Positions 17,079-26,291 of a stretch of DNA of 64,000 bases are shown piece after piece. This DNA is from PALSA-1353 sp036267155 (GTDB taxonomy: Bacteria > Planctomycetota > Phycisphaerae > Tepidisphaerales > Tepidisphaeraceae): the NCBI GenBank assembly GCA_036267155.1, contig DATAWP010000018.1, positions 1-64,000 on the forward strand. The letters are read 5' to 3'. Positions within the stretch are counted from its first letter, which is position 1. Each line of letters begins with the position of its first letter. Position numbers and translations under genes: made by a program. Under the pieces are notes generated by a model that had not been told where the DNA came from, did no database searches, and was given only the letters and a program-made list of their open reading frames with translations.

Positions 17079-18334
17079 GTTTCATTTTCTGTGCCCTCTT
17101 TGTTTTCGGTGTTGAAGAGGCCCACGCAGATGCCGTCTCGTTGCCGCTCAAGGGATATTTTCACCCCGGCCGGGCGATGCCGGTGCGATGGGATATTTCT
17201 TCCGGAAAGTCCGCTGACGGCATCATTCAACTGTCCGCATCGGGCGCGATCACCTCGCTCGTGCAATGGGCCGGCAACCCGCACGGAATATTCCCCTGGC
17301 TCGTCATTGACCGGAACGTTCGCGATATCCGCTGGCGGTTGCCGGATGGTTCTGGAGGGAGTTTTTCCTCGCTGCATCCGCTGGAGGATTCGGATTGGCT
17401 GGTGGCCAGCACGCTGAACGATGATTCGGCGGCGGGCAGCCTTTTCCGCGGGCGTCGGGTGATTTTGCTACATTTGCCGAGTGGCATGGACGGTCCGGCG
17501 ATGGCGTGGGAAACACTTGATGCCATTCTTCTGACACCCGAAGCGCTGACGAAAATCTCGTCGTCGGTCCGCGGCGATCTGTTTGCCGCCGGTGTTGAGT
17601 TGGCGGTGATGGGGGAAGCGCGTCCGGATGGGATTCTCCCGTGGCAACATAGCGGCCCATGGTGGCTCGCGTCGGCAAACCTGCGTCTTGCGCCGATGGT
17701 GGACAGCGATGCGTATGCGCCCACCTACGGCTGGGTCGCCGGCCGCAGTGCTGAATTCCGCCGGCATATTTTTTTGCTGGGCGCGATTTACTGCCTGATC
17801 GTTGCCGGGATCGCTTTGTGGCGATCGCGCTGGATGGCGGTCGCGATCGTCGCGGCGTCCATTCTCGCGGGATTCGTTTTTGCGTCGGAGAATCGCAAAT
17901 CTTCTCCGATTTTCCGCCGCGGCGGAGTCGTACGTTTAATCGACGGATCGGCCTTGAAGGATGATTGGGTTTATCAGGTCTCGCATCGCGACGCCGATTT
18001 TCGGATGCCGGTTGAGGACTCCGTTCGCCCGGTGTTTTTCAGTTTGTCCCAACTGCGGACGATGAACCTCGCGATGGACTGCGGCGATAGCGGCCAGCCC
18101 GTTGCCATCTCCGGCCGGCTCTCAGCAGACGAGCCGCTGGCCCTGATGCACCGGCGGTTGTCCGTAAAATCCATTGGCGGGCCGCTCGTCGCCCCGGCGA
18201 CAACTCCCCTGCGCCTTCTGGCGGCTGATCCCATGTATCGCGGTTTCGCGATCGCGGGGCAAGTCAGTGGTGTCACGCCGGACGACTCCTGGCCTACGCT
18301 TATCTTGAAGCGAACCAACCCTACCCAACCTTGA
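17033..18334 (+). CDS. Exported/membrane protein of unknown function
   Basis: A 433-aa protein. It has a signal peptide (MKTKCPLLRFGFRISGFIFCALFVFGVEEAHA), a ~210-residue extracytoplasmic region, one membrane helix at about residues 243-277 (HIFLLGAIYCLIVAGIALWRS then WMAVAIVAASILAGFVFA), and a second exported region. N-terminal wording such as GYFHPGRAMPVRWDIS suggests an Ig-like/beta domain; no enzyme motif was found. It follows the debranching enzyme gene closely. Part of its signal peptide (FGFRISGF) is encoded by the inverted copy of the ATCCGAA repeat. Alternative starts upstream lie inside the repeat and are less likely. Confidence 0.65.
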   Translation: MKTKCPLLRFGFRISGFIFCALFVFGVEEAHADAVSLPLKGYFHPGRAMPVRWDISSGKSADGIIQLSASGAITSLVQWAGNPHGIFPWLVIDRNVRDIRWRLPDGSGGSFSSLHPLEDSDWLVASTLNDDSAAGSLFRGRRVILLHLPSGMDGPAMAWETLDAILLTPEALTKISSSVRGDLFAAGVELAVMGEARPDGILPWQHSGPWWLASANLRLAPMVDSDAYAPTYGWVAGRSAEFRRHIFLLGAIYCLIVAGIALWRSRWMAVAIVAASILAGFVFASENRKSSPIFRRGGVVRLIDGSALKDDWVYQVSHRDADFRMPVEDSVRPVFFSLSQLRTMNLAMDCGDSGQPVAISGRLSADEPLALMHRRLSVKSIGGPLVAPATTPLRLLAADPMYRGFAIAGQVSGVTPDDSWPTLILKRTNPTQP

Positions 18335-18791
18335 CAAAGCTTTTCGGATCATCCCATTGGTCCTTATCAAACGAAGTGGATTTGTCCACGATGATATGGC
18401 CATTGGCATCGACGGAGATGGCATAGCGCTTCAGCGGCTTTCTAGCTGGGCCGCGGGTTACGATTCCGTCGATGTTGAACCTCGAATGATGCTTGGGGCA
18501 AATAAAACTGTCCTTGTCGTCGGCTTCGTTGATGGTGACGCCGTGATGTGTGCAGACCGAGGTGCAGGCGTAAATCTTGCCCTCGTGGCGAATGATCGCA
18601 ACCTTGTTGGGGGCGGGCATCCAGGTGGGGGTGATGCCGTCGGCGGAGTAGTCCGATTTCGGGCCAGCATCCAGAGTGCTCGGAGCGGCGGTTGAGTCAT
18701 CGGCCAACAGGTTCGCGGTACTTCCCAACCCGCACAGACAGGCCGCGCAAGCCACGGCGGCGACAAACTCCCTTCGATTCAACTGGTCCAT
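18321..18791 (-). CDS. Tat-exported Rieske [2Fe-2S] protein
   Basis: A 156-aa protein beginning MDQLNRREFVAAVACAACLCGLG, a twin-arginine-like signal (NRREFV) and hydrophobic run. The Rieske cluster motifs are intact: CTHHG (box I, C-x-H) and CPKHHSRF (box II, C-x2-H), spaced 18-20 residues. The start at 18791 follows AGGAGTTCCAG. No cytochrome b or arsenite-oxidase partner lies nearby, so this is an orphan periplasmic electron carrier or a subunit of a complex encoded elsewhere. Its 3' end overlaps convergently with the preceding gene by 14 bases. Confidence 0.9.
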   Translation of the reverse strand: MDQLNRREFVAAVACAACLCGLGSTANLLADDSTAAPSTLDAGPKSDYSADGITPTWMPAPNKVAIIRHEGKIYACTSVCTHHGVTINEADDKDSFICPKHHSRFNIDGIVTRGPARKPLKRYAISVDANGHIIVDKSTSFDKDQWDDPKSFVKVG

Positions 18792-19053
18792 CTGGAACTC
18801 CTGCAAAGTTTGCCTTGTTTCTCAATCCGCTCCAACCGATTGGAAATGATAACTCGGCCACCGAATTTGGTAAATGATGGCGGAACAAGGATAATATGGC
18901 TGGGAAAACCGATATTTAGGTCGCGCGGAGATCGCGCTAAGTCGGCGCTAATGCCTTGACGCCGAGGGCAAATCACCGAAAGTTATCGAGCATCAAATTG
19001 AATGGGAAAGAGCAAGAGGGCCCGAGCCAATGAACCTGCTGGAGCGGACACAT

Positions 19054-19821
19054 ATGAGCCGAATGAACGACCCCGGCCGTCAGGCCGCAGTGCGACTCCC
19101 GGCATCGTCAACCACCAAGAAAAAAGTGCTCATCGTGGATGACGAAAAGGACATCGTCGATCTCCTCGCTTACAACCTCGGCCGCAACGGCTATGAGACG
19201 ATGGTTGCCGGCGACGGCAATTCGGCGCTGGACATCGCCAGTAAAAATGCGCCGGATCTGATCATTCTGGATTTGATGCTGCCGGGCATCGACGGGACGG
19301 AGGTCACCCGGCGGCTCAAGGCGGATGCGCGGACGGCGAATCTTCCCATCATCATGCTGACCGCCAAGGGTGAGGAAACGGATGTGGTGGTTGGATTGAC
19401 GCTCGGAGCGGATGATTACGTCACCAAGCCGTTTAGCATGAAAGTTCTGCTGGCGCGCGTGGGCAGCGTTCTTCGCCGAGCCGAAGCCGACTCCGGCACG
19501 CTCGGGGAGAGCGGGATTCTGCGGGCTGGCCCACTCAAGATCGACACATTCAAGCACGAGGTTCTCGTTGACGGGGAGTCGATCAAATTGACTCTCACCG
19601 AATTCAAACTTCTCTCGGCCCTGCTCATCGCGCGCGGGCGCGTGCTGACGCGCGATCAGCTCATGGACAAAGCCATGGGCACCGACGTTTTCGTCACCGA
19701 TCGGGCCATCGACGTGCACATCACCGCGATCCGCAAAAAGCTCGGCACGGCCAGTTGGCTGGTGAACACCGTTCGGGGCGTCGGGTACCGCCTACGGGAA
19801 TCGCCGGAAGATAATGATTAA
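19054..19821 (+). CDS. PhoB-like response regulator
   Basis: An OmpR/PhoB-family regulator. The receiver domain begins KKVLIVDDEKDIVDLL; the phospho-acceptor Asp is in LIILDLMLPG, and the conserved Lys in DDYVTKPF. The C-terminal winged helix runs from DTFKHEVLVDGE to TVRGVGYRLRE. Two starts are possible (ATG 19030 or 19054); 19054 is used because GGAG lies upstream and the N-terminus is already long. The kinase gene follows with an 8-base overlap. The pair most resembles PhoB/PhoR phosphate sensing, and two phosphate-selective-type porins are encoded elsewhere in the window, but no pst/pho genes are adjacent. Confidence 0.9.
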   Translation: MSRMNDPGRQAAVRLPASSTTKKKVLIVDDEKDIVDLLAYNLGRNGYETMVAGDGNSALDIASKNAPDLIILDLMLPGIDGTEVTRRLKADARTANLPIIMLTAKGEETDVVVGLTLGADDYVTKPFSMKVLLARVGSVLRRAEADSGTLGESGILRAGPLKIDTFKHEVLVDGESIKLTLTEFKLLSALLIARGRVLTRDQLMDKAMGTDVFVTDRAIDVHITAIRKKLGTASWLVNTVRGVGYRLRESPEDND

Positions 19822-21382
19822 AACGCTGCCCAAGCCCATGGCCGCGCCGTGGGCTTTGTCCAGTTCATCCGCTTTCCGCGAATCGGGAAAATCATCTTGC
19901 ATTGCTCTTTTTCCGTTTGATAATTTGAGCATGAGTCCGCAGTCCCTGCTGGTCCGATTTCTTTTGCCCGTGCTCGGTACGGGCCTCGTGATCGGCGTCG
20001 TGGTCGCCGTTGCCGCAATCGGCCCGCGGGCCTGGCACACCCCGGGAATGTTGGCGCTGGATACGCTGGGGGCATCGGTCATCCTGGTTTTGGCTGGCGT
20101 CGTTCTTCGTCGCCGGAAATGGGTGCTGCCTCTTAGCCGGCTTGAACAGGCCGCGGCCCGCATGGCGCGCGGGGAGTGGGACGTGCGTGTTCAGCCACAC
20201 GGCGCTGACGCCATGCAGCGGATGGCCGTCAATCTCAATCAGCTTGCCGCCCAGGCCCACCGCCAGCTTTCCGACTTGCAACAGCAGCGGGGCGGGTTGC
20301 AGGCCCTGGTGGATACGCTTCCCGATCCGATCCTCGCCGTTGGGCCCGCCGGTCGCATCACGCTTATGAACGCACCGGCCGCCAGGCTCCTTTCCCTTCA
20401 GCCGCAGCAGGCTCTCGAGCAGAAAATGGTGAGCGTCGTGAACGACGAGCAGATCGTGGAATTGTATGAGGCGGTTGTCGGCGCCGGCAGCGCCAAGGCT
20501 GCGGGACCGACCACGCTGCTGCATCGGGAGATCCGTCTGGTCCGCAACGGGCAACGCTGCACCTATCAGGCGGTCGCCACCCGCGCCCCTGGCGGGGGCG
20601 CGCTGCTGGTTCTGCGCGATGTCAGCACCCTGGCCGGCGCGGTGCAGATGAAAACCGATTTCGCCTCCAACGCCAGCCATGAATTGCGGACTCCCATCGC
20701 CGCCATCAAGATCGCGTTCGAGACCCTCCGCGAGGTTTATCACGAGGATCCGGCCCAGTGCGAAAAATGCATTGCCATCATTGACGGACATCTGCGCCGC
20801 CTGGAAGAACTGTTGCGCGATCTGCTGGACTTGTCGCGCGTCGAAAACGCCGACATTCAGCCGCGCGTGATCATGGTAAGGACCTCTGAATTGCTTTCCG
20901 TTCTCCGATCGACCATGGCCGCGACGGCCCGGCAAAAGAACGTGGACCTCCGTTTGGGCGATGGCGACCCAAATACTCCAGCGGAAATCCGCACCGATAG
21001 CCGCCTGATTAACCTGGTTCTGAAAAACCTGGTGGAGAACAGCATCAAGTTCACGTCAGGCGGCGGACGGGTGACGGTTTCGGTTCGAGAGTCACAGCCC
21101 GGCGGGACGGTGACGCTATGCGTCTCGGATACGGGTATCGGAATCGCGCCGGAACATCTCGACCGGGTTTTTGAGCGGTTTTATCAGGTTGATTCCGCCC
21201 GTAGCGGAAGCGCCGGCCGCGGCACGGGGCTGGGGCTGGCCATCGTCAAACATGCCGTTCACGCCCTCGGCGGGGTGGTCAGTCTGCAATCAGCCATGGG
21301 CGTGGGAACAACCGTCACTTGCGAATTTCCACAAACGGCCCGCCCTTCCCCCGAGGAGGATATTCAACCCGCCGTCGCCTGA
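19814..21382 (+). CDS. PhoR-like sensor histidine kinase
   Basis: A 522-aa membrane kinase. It has two N-terminal transmembrane helices (LLPVLGTGLVIGVVVAVAAI and LGASVILVLAGVVL), a HAMP-like linker (LSRLEQAAARMARGEWDVRV), and a PAS domain (LVDTLPDPILAVGPAGRI…). The dimerisation helix carries the phospho-His in ASNASHELRTPIAAI (His289 from this start). N box LKNLVENSIKFT, G1 DTGIGIAP and G2 GTGLGLAIVK are complete. There is almost no periplasmic loop, as in PhoR. The first ~39 residues may be untranslated, with ATG 19931 (MSPQSLL) as an alternative start. It is coupled to the PhoB-like gene upstream. Confidence 0.9.
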   Translation: MIKTLPKPMAAPWALSSSSAFRESGKSSCIALFPFDNLSMSPQSLLVRFLLPVLGTGLVIGVVVAVAAIGPRAWHTPGMLALDTLGASVILVLAGVVLRRRKWVLPLSRLEQAAARMARGEWDVRVQPHGADAMQRMAVNLNQLAAQAHRQLSDLQQQRGGLQALVDTLPDPILAVGPAGRITLMNAPAARLLSLQPQQALEQKMVSVVNDEQIVELYEAVVGAGSAKAAGPTTLLHREIRLVRNGQRCTYQAVATRAPGGGALLVLRDVSTLAGAVQMKTDFASNASHELRTPIAAIKIAFETLREVYHEDPAQCEKCIAIIDGHLRRLEELLRDLLDLSRVENADIQPRVIMVRTSELLSVLRSTMAATARQKNVDLRLGDGDPNTPAEIRTDSRLINLVLKNLVENSIKFTSGGGRVTVSVRESQPGGTVTLCVSDTGIGIAPEHLDRVFERFYQVDSARSGSAGRGTGLGLAIVKHAVHALGGVVSLQSAMGVGTTVTCEFPQTARPSPEEDIQPAVA

Positions 21383-22521
21383 GTTTCCGGAAGGAATTTT
21401 GCCAGCACGATCAGCGCGGCGCCCACGGTCGCGAAGATCATTTGCTCGTTGGCAAACGCCAGCCAATAGAGCGGCGCCGCGATCACGATCACCACGACAA
21501 CGCGCGGCATGGATCGGTGCGGCCGAACCATCCGCAGCCAGATGTATGCTGGAAAGATCAGGCCGTAGAAGCCAAGAAGTACCCGGTAGATCAATTCGCC
21601 CGAAGCGATTCCGTTGTAGGTGAATCGGTTCGGAAGCAGCACGCCGAGAAGAACCGCGACCACCAGCAGAGCGCTGAAACCGAGAAATCGCCGGAGGCGG
21701 ATTTTTCCTCCGATCCGGGCAATCTGCTGCGCGTGCAGAGCCACCGTCAGGCAGCTTTGGACGATCAAGTAGGTGGCCAGGATGATCGCCAACTGGGGAT
21801 AGCGCGACCGATCGAACGCCGCCACCAGCCAGCCGCTGTACGCGACGGTGATCAGGAGCATTGCCGGAAAGATGACGGCGAAACCCAGTGTGAAAGCCGC
21901 GCGGGATTCGGATCTCCGCATCGCCTGCCTGGCCGCATGAAACGTCGGATCCAGCCATGGGCAGCAAAGGAATCCCAGCATCCAGGCAGGGGCGAGCCAA
22001 AGGTTGCTGATGGGTGGAAGGCTTGCGCCCGGCAGGGGCTGAGCGACATAGGGCAGTTCGCCTCGGGAAAATCCCCACGCCATCACCGCCGCGGAGACTC
22101 CCAGCACCAAACTCGCCGCCAGAAATTGGCCGCCGCGTCGCCAGTGAAGAATGAGCCAGAACAAAAAAAAACATGCGGCCAGCGCCGGGCCGGCGTTAGG
22201 CCCCGCGATTGCGCGAATTAGCCAGGCCGCGAAATAGGCGTGGAAGACGATCGTAATCAGCGAAAACCAGATCACCGCGGCGTGATTCTGACCGACGATC
22301 TGTTCGCTTTGCCGGCGGTCGCGCAAGGCCCATCCCATCGCCACGGCGCCGACGATGTTCGGGATCGCAAACGCGATGACGCCCCAGATGCCCAGTTCCC
22401 GCATGAGAATCACCGGCAGATACATGCCGATGCACCACGTCCAGGACATGGCCAGATAGACCGACCATCCCGCAACGCGGCCGGCGCTGGATAGGCTGTT
22501 GGTTGAACTCGATTCGTCCAC
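21364..22521 (-). CDS. Polytopic membrane protein of unknown function
   Basis: A 385-aa protein with about ten to eleven hydrophobic helices (WSVYLAMSWTWCIGMYLPVIL, VIAFAIPNIVGAVAMGWAL, AVIWFSLITIVFHAYFAAWL and so on). The WTWCIGMYLPVILMRELG…IPNIVGA…MGW order recalls the SSS/purine-permease-like (LeuT-fold) proteins of planctomycetes, but no ligand motif is evident. It lies downstream of the DUF4442 gene on the same strand (37-base gap), so the two may be co-transcribed. Its 3' end overlaps the convergent kinase gene by 19 bases. Confidence 0.75.
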   Translation of the reverse strand: MDESSSTNSLSSAGRVAGWSVYLAMSWTWCIGMYLPVILMRELGIWGVIAFAIPNIVGAVAMGWALRDRRQSEQIVGQNHAAVIWFSLITIVFHAYFAAWLIRAIAGPNAGPALAACFFLFWLILHWRRGGQFLAASLVLGVSAAVMAWGFSRGELPYVAQPLPGASLPPISNLWLAPAWMLGFLCCPWLDPTFHAARQAMRRSESRAAFTLGFAVIFPAMLLITVAYSGWLVAAFDRSRYPQLAIILATYLIVQSCLTVALHAQQIARIGGKIRLRRFLGFSALLVVAVLLGVLLPNRFTYNGIASGELIYRVLLGFYGLIFPAYIWLRMVRPHRSMPRVVVVIVIAAPLYWLAFANEQMIFATVGAALIVLAKFLPETQATAG

Positions 22522-22558
22522 GGATCGGAAGTGTATGCGAAAGGAGAATCAGGGCATG

Positions 22559-23209
22559 CTAAATATCCGAACCGACGAGGATTCCCTTTTTCCTCGCCTT
22601 CTTGATTTTGTGCTGAATCTTCGGCGTGACATGGAACGTGGCCTCGCATCGCCCAACGCGTTTGTCACGGTCGCCCGGCGTCGAAACCTGCTGGACAATC
22701 TCCAAATCCAGCGTGACGTTGAATTCGTCCCCTCCGACCAACAACTGCCCAACATTCTCGCGCGGCGTCATCCTATAAACCGCCGGTCCGAAGCAGGGTC
22801 GCAGAAAGGTGTATTCCAGGTGCTTGCAGACAACCGTGTAATCTCCGCCGCAGATTCCGAAGACGTACATGCCGCCGGCGATTTCGCTGTTGGCCAGGAG
22901 CGCGCCGCCGGCCATGGCTCGATACCAATTGCGGTTAAACCGCCGGAACGGAAGAATCGCCGCGTAGGTCTCGGCATTGATCCGCTTGATCCTGATCCCG
23001 CTGAAAAACGCGTAGGGCAACCAGATGAGCGAACAGACTCGGTGCCAGAAATTATCTCGCACGGAAAGCCGGCTGACGAACGCCTCAATCCTGTCGTACC
23101 ATCGCGACAACCGGCCGATCGGAATGCGGGCCGAGATGGGACGCACAACGGGCGAAGATTGGACTTCATCGGCGGGTAAATGATCGGTGGGTAAATGAAT
23201 CGTGCTCAT
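22559..23209 (-). CDS. DUF4442 (hotdog-fold, thioesterase-like) protein
   Basis: A 216-aa protein. The central region IRIKRINAETYAAILPFRRFNRNWYRAMAGG followed by ALLANSEIAGGMYVFG matches DUF4442, a PaaI-related hotdog family. The N-terminal third contains a hydrophobic NFWHRVCSLIWLPYAFFSG. The C-terminus is Lys-rich (KIQHKIKKARKKG). The likely role is acyl-thioester handling in the cytosol, but no substrate can be read. It is transcribed divergently from the MGMT gene and upstream of the membrane protein. Confidence 0.75.
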   Translation of the reverse strand: MSTIHLPTDHLPADEVQSSPVVRPISARIPIGRLSRWYDRIEAFVSRLSVRDNFWHRVCSLIWLPYAFFSGIRIKRINAETYAAILPFRRFNRNWYRAMAGGALLANSEIAGGMYVFGICGGDYTVVCKHLEYTFLRPCFGPAVYRMTPRENVGQLLVGGDEFNVTLDLEIVQQVSTPGDRDKRVGRCEATFHVTPKIQHKIKKARKKGILVGSDI

Positions 23210-23308
23210 CCGCTCGGTTCTTTCCGCTATATATTAATCTCGACAAATTGTATACGCATTCAGCAGCGGTTCCGGTAATATTCCGGGAAATCTTAATGAG
23301 GAGGCAAC

Positions 23309-23662
23309 ATGAAGGCTACCCCAAGGAATCTGGAATCTGAAATTCGCCGCGGACGAATCTTGCCTGGAATGTCCTTCCAGCAGAAGGTTTGGGCAATCAC
23401 TGCCCGCATCCCGCGCGGTCGGGTGATGACCTATGCCGACGTGGCCCGCCGCCTGAAAACCAGCGGTTACCGCGCCGTTGGAGGGGCTTTGCATCGCAAT
23501 CCCTATACTCCGCAAGTCCCCTGCCATCGCGTCGTTGGCAGCGACGGCCGTCTCACCGGCTACGCCCACGGTCTGCCCAAAAAAAGGCGAATGCTGGAAG
23601 AAGAAGGCATCCAATTTGCCGGCTCACGCGTGGATCTGAGCCGTCACCGCATCGCGCGCTAG
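23309..23662 (+). CDS. MGMT-family DNA-binding/alkyltransferase-domain protein
   Basis: A 117-aa protein corresponding only to the C-terminal domain of O6-alkylguanine-DNA alkyltransferase. Seen are the winged-helix region RIPRGRVMTYADVARRL, the arginine finger segment YRAVGGALHRNP, and the active-site motif PCHRVVGSDGRL. The cysteine is present, unlike in ATL proteins, where it is Trp or Ala. The N-terminal RNase-H-like domain of Ada/Ogt is missing. The start follows a strong AGGAGG seven bases upstream. Its 3' end overlaps the convergent glycosyltransferase gene by 39 bases. It may repair alkylated guanine or only recognise it. Confidence 0.88.
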   Translation: MKATPRNLESEIRRGRILPGMSFQQKVWAITARIPRGRVMTYADVARRLKTSGYRAVGGALHRNPYTPQVPCHRVVGSDGRLTGYAHGLPKKRRMLEEEGIQFAGSRVDLSRHRIAR

Positions 23663-24940
23663 CGAAGTGATCCGGCCGCGGGCGATTTCGAGAGTTTGCT
23701 CGATCAGTTCGGCCGTTTTCACAACCGGGTTCTCGGCCGTGAATTTTTTTTTCACAACCATGCAAACGGCGCGATGGGCCGGGTCCATCACCCGTTCCAA
23801 TTTCCACGCGGCGGCGCGCGGCGAAAATCGTTTTGCCCGCAGGAACTCGGCGACGCCTAGTTTTTGCAATCGCAATGCATTGTCCGCCTGATCGTGGGCC
23901 ATCGGAACGACCAACTGCGGTATTCCCGCCGCCAAGGCCTGGGCCGACGTCCCGATGCCGCCGTGATGCACGATGGCCGCGCATCTCGGCAGCAGCCGGC
24001 TGAACGGCGCGTATTCCACGTGGCGAATCGCCGGCCCAAGATCGGCCGGCAGATGCTCGGGATGGCGCGAAACGAGCAGGCCCCTGCGTCCCAGCATCCG
24101 GCACGTTTCCACCGACACCGCGAAAAATCGCTGACCGTGCCGCATCGCGCTGCCGGGAGTGAACGCAATCGGCGGTGGGCCGTCTTCCAGAAACTTTTCC
24201 AGTTGCGGGTCGATCGGCGTGATGTCCGCCTCATCGTAGAGCGGGAATCCGCTCAGCACGGTCTGCGGCGGCCAATCACCGGCCGGCGGGCCGAACCACG
24301 GCGGAAAAAGGCCTATCAGTCGATCCGGCGAGTGCATCCATCCGTCAAAAATCCGCCGCACCGGGCCCAATCCCAGCGTCGCCCGAAATGTGTTCAGCCG
24401 ACGAGTCAAGTGCCAATCGACGACCAGTACGTCCACCACCCGGAAGGTCAGCCGGTTCCACCATTTCGGCAGCCGAGCCGACACCGGCAGCGGGGGAATC
24501 CAGGGCGGATTCTCGATGCTGCGAATGATTGCCGGGGACAGATGAACGCTGACCGCCGGCGCGCCCAATACTTCCTGAGCCACCCGGCCGGCCAGCAACA
24601 GCGACGACAGCACCAGAATCGTGCTCCCTTGTTCGTAGTTTTCGACGATTGCCCGGTAGAACGGTTCAAAGAGTTCGGCCGTTCCCTCCGCGACGACTCG
24701 AAAGCTCTGGGTTGGGTGCCACAACTTCGCGTTGGTGGAAAGTCGCTCAAATTGCTCGATCGTTCCAACCGGGATGAATTGCAGGCCGGCGGCTCGCGTC
24801 AGGGACTCGTACATTGCCGGCGCGATAAAACGCACATCGTGGCCTCGATCCCGCAGAGACCGCCCCAGCGCCAGAAATGGATGCACGTCTCCATAGCTGC
24901 CCAATGCGGCAATAATGATTCGCAGGGGCGGCTGAGACAT
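23624..24940 (-). CDS. GT1-family glycosyltransferase (UGT/sterol-glucosyltransferase type)
   Basis: A 438-aa GT-B enzyme. The N-terminus PLRIIIAALGSYGDVHPFLALG is the glycosyltransferase-28/UGT start (GSxGDVxPFxAL). The C-terminal donor site reads VHHGGIGTSAQALAAGIPQLVVPMAHDQADNA, with the HHGG..T…G.P….PxxxDQ signature of the UGT/MGT family. The acceptor is probably a lipid or hydrophobic metabolite. It is a monocistronic gene divergent from nuoJ. Mid-chain FPPWFGPPAGDWPP with LSGFPLYDE is typical of bacterial members. Confidence 0.88.
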   Translation of the reverse strand: MSQPPLRIIIAALGSYGDVHPFLALGRSLRDRGHDVRFIAPAMYESLTRAAGLQFIPVGTIEQFERLSTNAKLWHPTQSFRVVAEGTAELFEPFYRAIVENYEQGSTILVLSSLLLAGRVAQEVLGAPAVSVHLSPAIIRSIENPPWIPPLPVSARLPKWWNRLTFRVVDVLVVDWHLTRRLNTFRATLGLGPVRRIFDGWMHSPDRLIGLFPPWFGPPAGDWPPQTVLSGFPLYDEADITPIDPQLEKFLEDGPPPIAFTPGSAMRHGQRFFAVSVETCRMLGRRGLLVSRHPEHLPADLGPAIRHVEYAPFSRLLPRCAAIVHHGGIGTSAQALAAGIPQLVVPMAHDQADNALRLQKLGVAEFLRAKRFSPRAAAWKLERVMDPAHRAVCMVVKKKFTAENPVVKTAELIEQTLEIARGRITSLARDAVTAQIHA

Positions 24941-25039
24941 AGAGCCGATGTTATGGCGATTCCACGCGGTTTGTGAAATCCCGCACGCACTCCTTGCAAA
25001 CCCCGGGGGCCGTTCTTAGACTTTGCGGCCTTGTTTCCC

Positions 25040-25954
25040 ATGCTTGCGGTTCATTCAACGGTGTTTTTGGCGGAAGCCGGCTCGACGAATTATATGATCG
25101 AGCCGCTGGTGATCCTTCTGCTCTGCGTAGCGGGGGGGGTCGGCACGCTTCTGCTTCTGCCGAGCCGGAAACAATCGCCGAAGTTGGGAGGCCTGCTTCT
25201 GGCCGTCGCAGCGTTGGTGCTGGGGATCATTCTTTTTCGCGCCGCCTTCGGCCCAGCCAAGTCGGAGACCGGACCGTATTTCTGGATTTTTTCCGCGATC
25301 GCCGTCTTCGGCGCTATCCGAGTGATTACCCATCCCCGGCCGGTTTATTCAGCTCTCTATTTCGTTCTGACCGTCTTCGCCAGCGCGGGCCTGTTTATCC
25401 TGATGTATGCGGAATTCATGGCCGCGGCGCTGGTTCTGATCTATGCCGGGGCGATTCTCATTACTTATGTTTTCGTCATCATGCTGGCCGCTTCGGCGCA
25501 GACGCCGGGTGATCGTTCGCCGTTGGCCGGCCTAGCTGAATGCGACGTTCACAGCCGCGAGCCGTTCACGGCCGCGTGCATCGGCTTTGCCCTGATGGGT
25601 GTGCTGCTGTTCGTCATTTTCGATAAGGGTGATGGACTTGCAGCGCCGAACTACGCGCCCCCCGCGGCCCAACAACTGTCCGGCGAAGAGCGGGTTCACG
25701 GCTCGACACAGTCGATCGGGCAATATCTCTTCCAAAATCAGATCGTGAACTTCGAGTTGGCGGGGCTGATCCTGACCGTCAGCATGGTCGGAGCCATCGT
25801 CATCGCCCGGCGGCGAGTCGTCGGCATCGATGAGAGGTTCGAGCCGAGCATCGAGACCATCTCCGCCAACGCCACGCCGGTCAGCGACGATCCGCGGAGC
25901 ATTCCCGTGTACGGCACGACCAATCCCAGGCAAAAGGATTTTCCGCAGAACTGA
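25040..25954 (+). CDS. nuoJ: NADH-quinone oxidoreductase subunit J
   Basis: A membrane-arm subunit of complex I with five predicted helices. IEPLVILLLCVAGGVGTLLLL starts the first; the family core IFSAIAVFGAIRVITHPRPVYSALYFVLTV, then ILMYAEFMAAALVLIYAGAILITYVFVIMLA follows. At 304 aa it is longer than the ~170-200 aa usual in proteobacteria because of a hydrophilic insertion around residues 170-225 and a C-terminal tail (…IPVYGTTNPRQKDFPQN). ATG 25040 is used; a TTG three codons earlier and ATG 25094 are alternatives. First gene of nuoJKLMN; its stop overlaps nuoK by one base. Confidence 0.93.
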   Translation: MLAVHSTVFLAEAGSTNYMIEPLVILLLCVAGGVGTLLLLPSRKQSPKLGGLLLAVAALVLGIILFRAAFGPAKSETGPYFWIFSAIAVFGAIRVITHPRPVYSALYFVLTVFASAGLFILMYAEFMAAALVLIYAGAILITYVFVIMLAASAQTPGDRSPLAGLAECDVHSREPFTAACIGFALMGVLLFVIFDKGDGLAAPNYAPPAAQQLSGEERVHGSTQSIGQYLFQNQIVNFELAGLILTVSMVGAIVIARRRVVGIDERFEPSIETISANATPVSDDPRSIPVYGTTNPRQKDFPQN

Positions 25955-26268
25955 TGACCATGCAATTTTTGTCGCTTCAATATTATCTGGCCGTCGGCGC
26001 GATCCTGTTTGTGATCGGACTCATCGGCTTCATCACCCGCAGAAACATGATCGTCATCTTCCTTTGCACGGAATTGATGTTTCAGGGTGTGCTCATCAAC
26101 CTGATCGCTTTCAGCCAGTACACGGGCAATCTGGCGGGGCAGGCGTTTGTCATATTCGTGTTGGTGATCGCCGCTTCGGAGGCTTCGCTGGCGCTGGGCT
26201 TGGTTATTTTGTTGTTCCGGGAGAAGAACACCCTGGATGCCGACGCGTGGCGAGACTTGAAATGGTAA
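25954..26268 (+). CDS. nuoK: NADH-quinone oxidoreductase subunit K
   Basis: A 104-aa, three-helix subunit. It shows LSLQYYLAVGAILFVIGLIGFI, RRNMIVIFLCTELMFQGVLINLIAF with the conserved membrane glutamate of the proton path (CTELM), and VIFVLVIAASEASLALGLVILLFR with the second (SEAS). The length is normal. It begins at an ATG overlapping the nuoJ stop (TGATG), with a second in-frame ATG two codons on. Confidence 0.95.
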   Translation: MTMQFLSLQYYLAVGAILFVIGLIGFITRRNMIVIFLCTELMFQGVLINLIAFSQYTGNLAGQAFVIFVLVIAASEASLALGLVILLFREKNTLDADAWRDLKW

Positions 26269-26291
26269 GCGCGACTTTCTTTTGAAGGAAC

